Source: Alphaproteobacteria bacterium
Lineage (GTDB): Bacteria; Pseudomonadota; Alphaproteobacteria; Sphingomonadales; Rhodothalassiaceae
NCBI GenBank assembly: GCA_003694205.1
Contig: RFKS01000307.1
Coordinates: forward strand, 1-8,663
Reading direction: 5' to 3'
Length of the DNA stretch: 8,663 nucleotides
Notes under the pieces: model-generated
What the model saw: only the letters and a program-made list of their open reading frames with translations
What the model was told of the DNA's origin: nothing
Database searches by the model: none
Made by a program: the position numbers and the translations under genes
Shown here: piece by piece, positions 8,132 through 8,663 of the stretch
How positions within the stretch are numbered: the stretch's first letter is position 1
Layout: each line of letters begins with the position of its first letter

Positions 8132-8663
8132 ATGCAAGAGAGGCCGTTGCGCGTGGGCTGGGTGGGCCTTGGCAAGATGGGCCGGCCGATGGCCGCGCGC
8201 CTTGTGTCCGCCGGCCATGAGGTGACGGCCCACCGCCGTCGCCCGGAGACGCCGGCACTCGAAGGCGCTGCGGCGATGGAGGAGGAGCTCGCGCGACTTG
8301 CCGCGGCGAGCGGCATCCTGATCTCGATGATCAGCGACGATGCGGCGCTCGAGGCGGTCGCTGACGCGGTGATTCCCGCCATGACCCGCGGCGCCCTCTA
8401 TATCGACATGAGCACGGTCTCGCCAGCCGCTTCGGCGCGGGTCGCCGGGAAGGCGGAGGCCAAAGGCGTGGACTATCTGCGGGCACCGGTCGTCGGCAGC
8501 ACCGACGTCGCGGCAAGCGGCGAACTCCTGATTCTTGCATCCGGTCCAGAGGAGGCACTGCGCAGGGCTGAGCCCCTTTTCGCGCATCTCGGGCGCAGGA
8601 CGGTGTATCTCGGGCCAGGCGAGGAGGCGCGTCACATGAAGCTGGCATTGAGCCTCATGGTCG
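8132..8663 (+). CDS. Beta-hydroxyacid dehydrogenase (3-hydroxyisobutyrate dehydrogenase family), 3'-truncated by the window
   Basis: About 177 residues are visible; family members are about 290-300 long, so the C-terminal helical domain lies beyond the edge. The N-terminus is a Rossmann fold with VGWVGLGKMGRPMAARL (GxGxxG at 12-17). It is followed by IDMSTVSP at 91-98 with Thr95, the substrate loop RAPVVGS at 117-123, and HMKLALSLM with the expected catalytic Lys170. The family reduces or oxidises small beta-hydroxyacids or semialdehydes (3-hydroxyisobutyrate, tartronate semialdehyde, glyoxylate and succinic semialdehyde). Two usual active-site residues differ: the Ser of the APVSG loop is Val121, and the Asn four residues after the catalytic Lys is Ser174. 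The cofactor (NAD or NADP) and substrate cannot be fixed. The ATG at 8132 follows AGGAGAGAG (8116-8124) by 7 nt. It lies 96 nt after the epimerase gene; I see no convincing promoter of its own. Confidence 0.85.
   Translation, partial: MQERPLRVGWVGLGKMGRPMAARLVSAGHEVTAHRRRPETPALEGAAAMEEELARLAAASGILISMISDDAALEAVADAVIPAMTRGALYIDMSTVSPAASARVAGKAEAKGVDYLRAPVVGSTDVAASGELLILASGPEEALRRAEPLFAHLGRRTVYLGPGEEARHMKLALSLMV

Overview
The window is GC-rich and compact, with every supported gene on the + strand. Protein style and gene order (a MerR-type regulator, a long acyl-CoA dehydrogenase, a thiolase, a FadB-like multifunctional protein) point to an alphaproteobacterium. A dispersed hairpin repeat between the thiolase and FadB genes fits this. 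I cannot place it below class level from the sequence alone.

Layout: (1) 61-549 encodes a small exported DUF302 protein. (2) 550-817 is a non-coding gap holding a long palindrome inside a candidate promoter. (3) 818-6671 is a probable four-gene beta-oxidation operon: MerR regulator, FAD-dependent acyl-CoA dehydrogenase, FadA/AtoB-type thiolase, and a FadB-type enoyl-CoA hydratase/3-hydroxyacyl-CoA dehydrogenase. Together the three enzymes cover all four reactions of a beta-oxidation turn: dehydrogenation, hydration, second dehydrogenation and thiolysis. The regulator is probably a LiuR-like repressor of its own operon that binds the upstream palindrome. The gaps after the dehydrogenase and thiolase genes each carry a stem-loop, and a strong stem-loop follows the last gene. 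(4) 6672-6880 carries that terminator-like hairpin, a good sigma70-like promoter and a strong ribosome binding site for the next gene. (5) 6881-8035 encodes a non-hydrolysing UDP-GlcNAc 2-epimerase family protein (WecB/MnaA-like), functionally unrelated to fatty-acid oxidation. (6) From 8132 a beta-hydroxyacid dehydrogenase (3-hydroxyisobutyrate dehydrogenase family) runs off the right edge.

I found no CRISPR array, tRNA, rRNA, insertion sequence, phage gene or defence cassette. Most of the window is ordinary chromosomal metabolism and I do not claim a new system. The points most worth a second look are the operator-like palindrome, the intercistronic stem-loops (one belonging to a dispersed repeat family), a pair of near-identical mini-hairpins bracketing the epimerase gene, and the altered active-site positions in the last gene.
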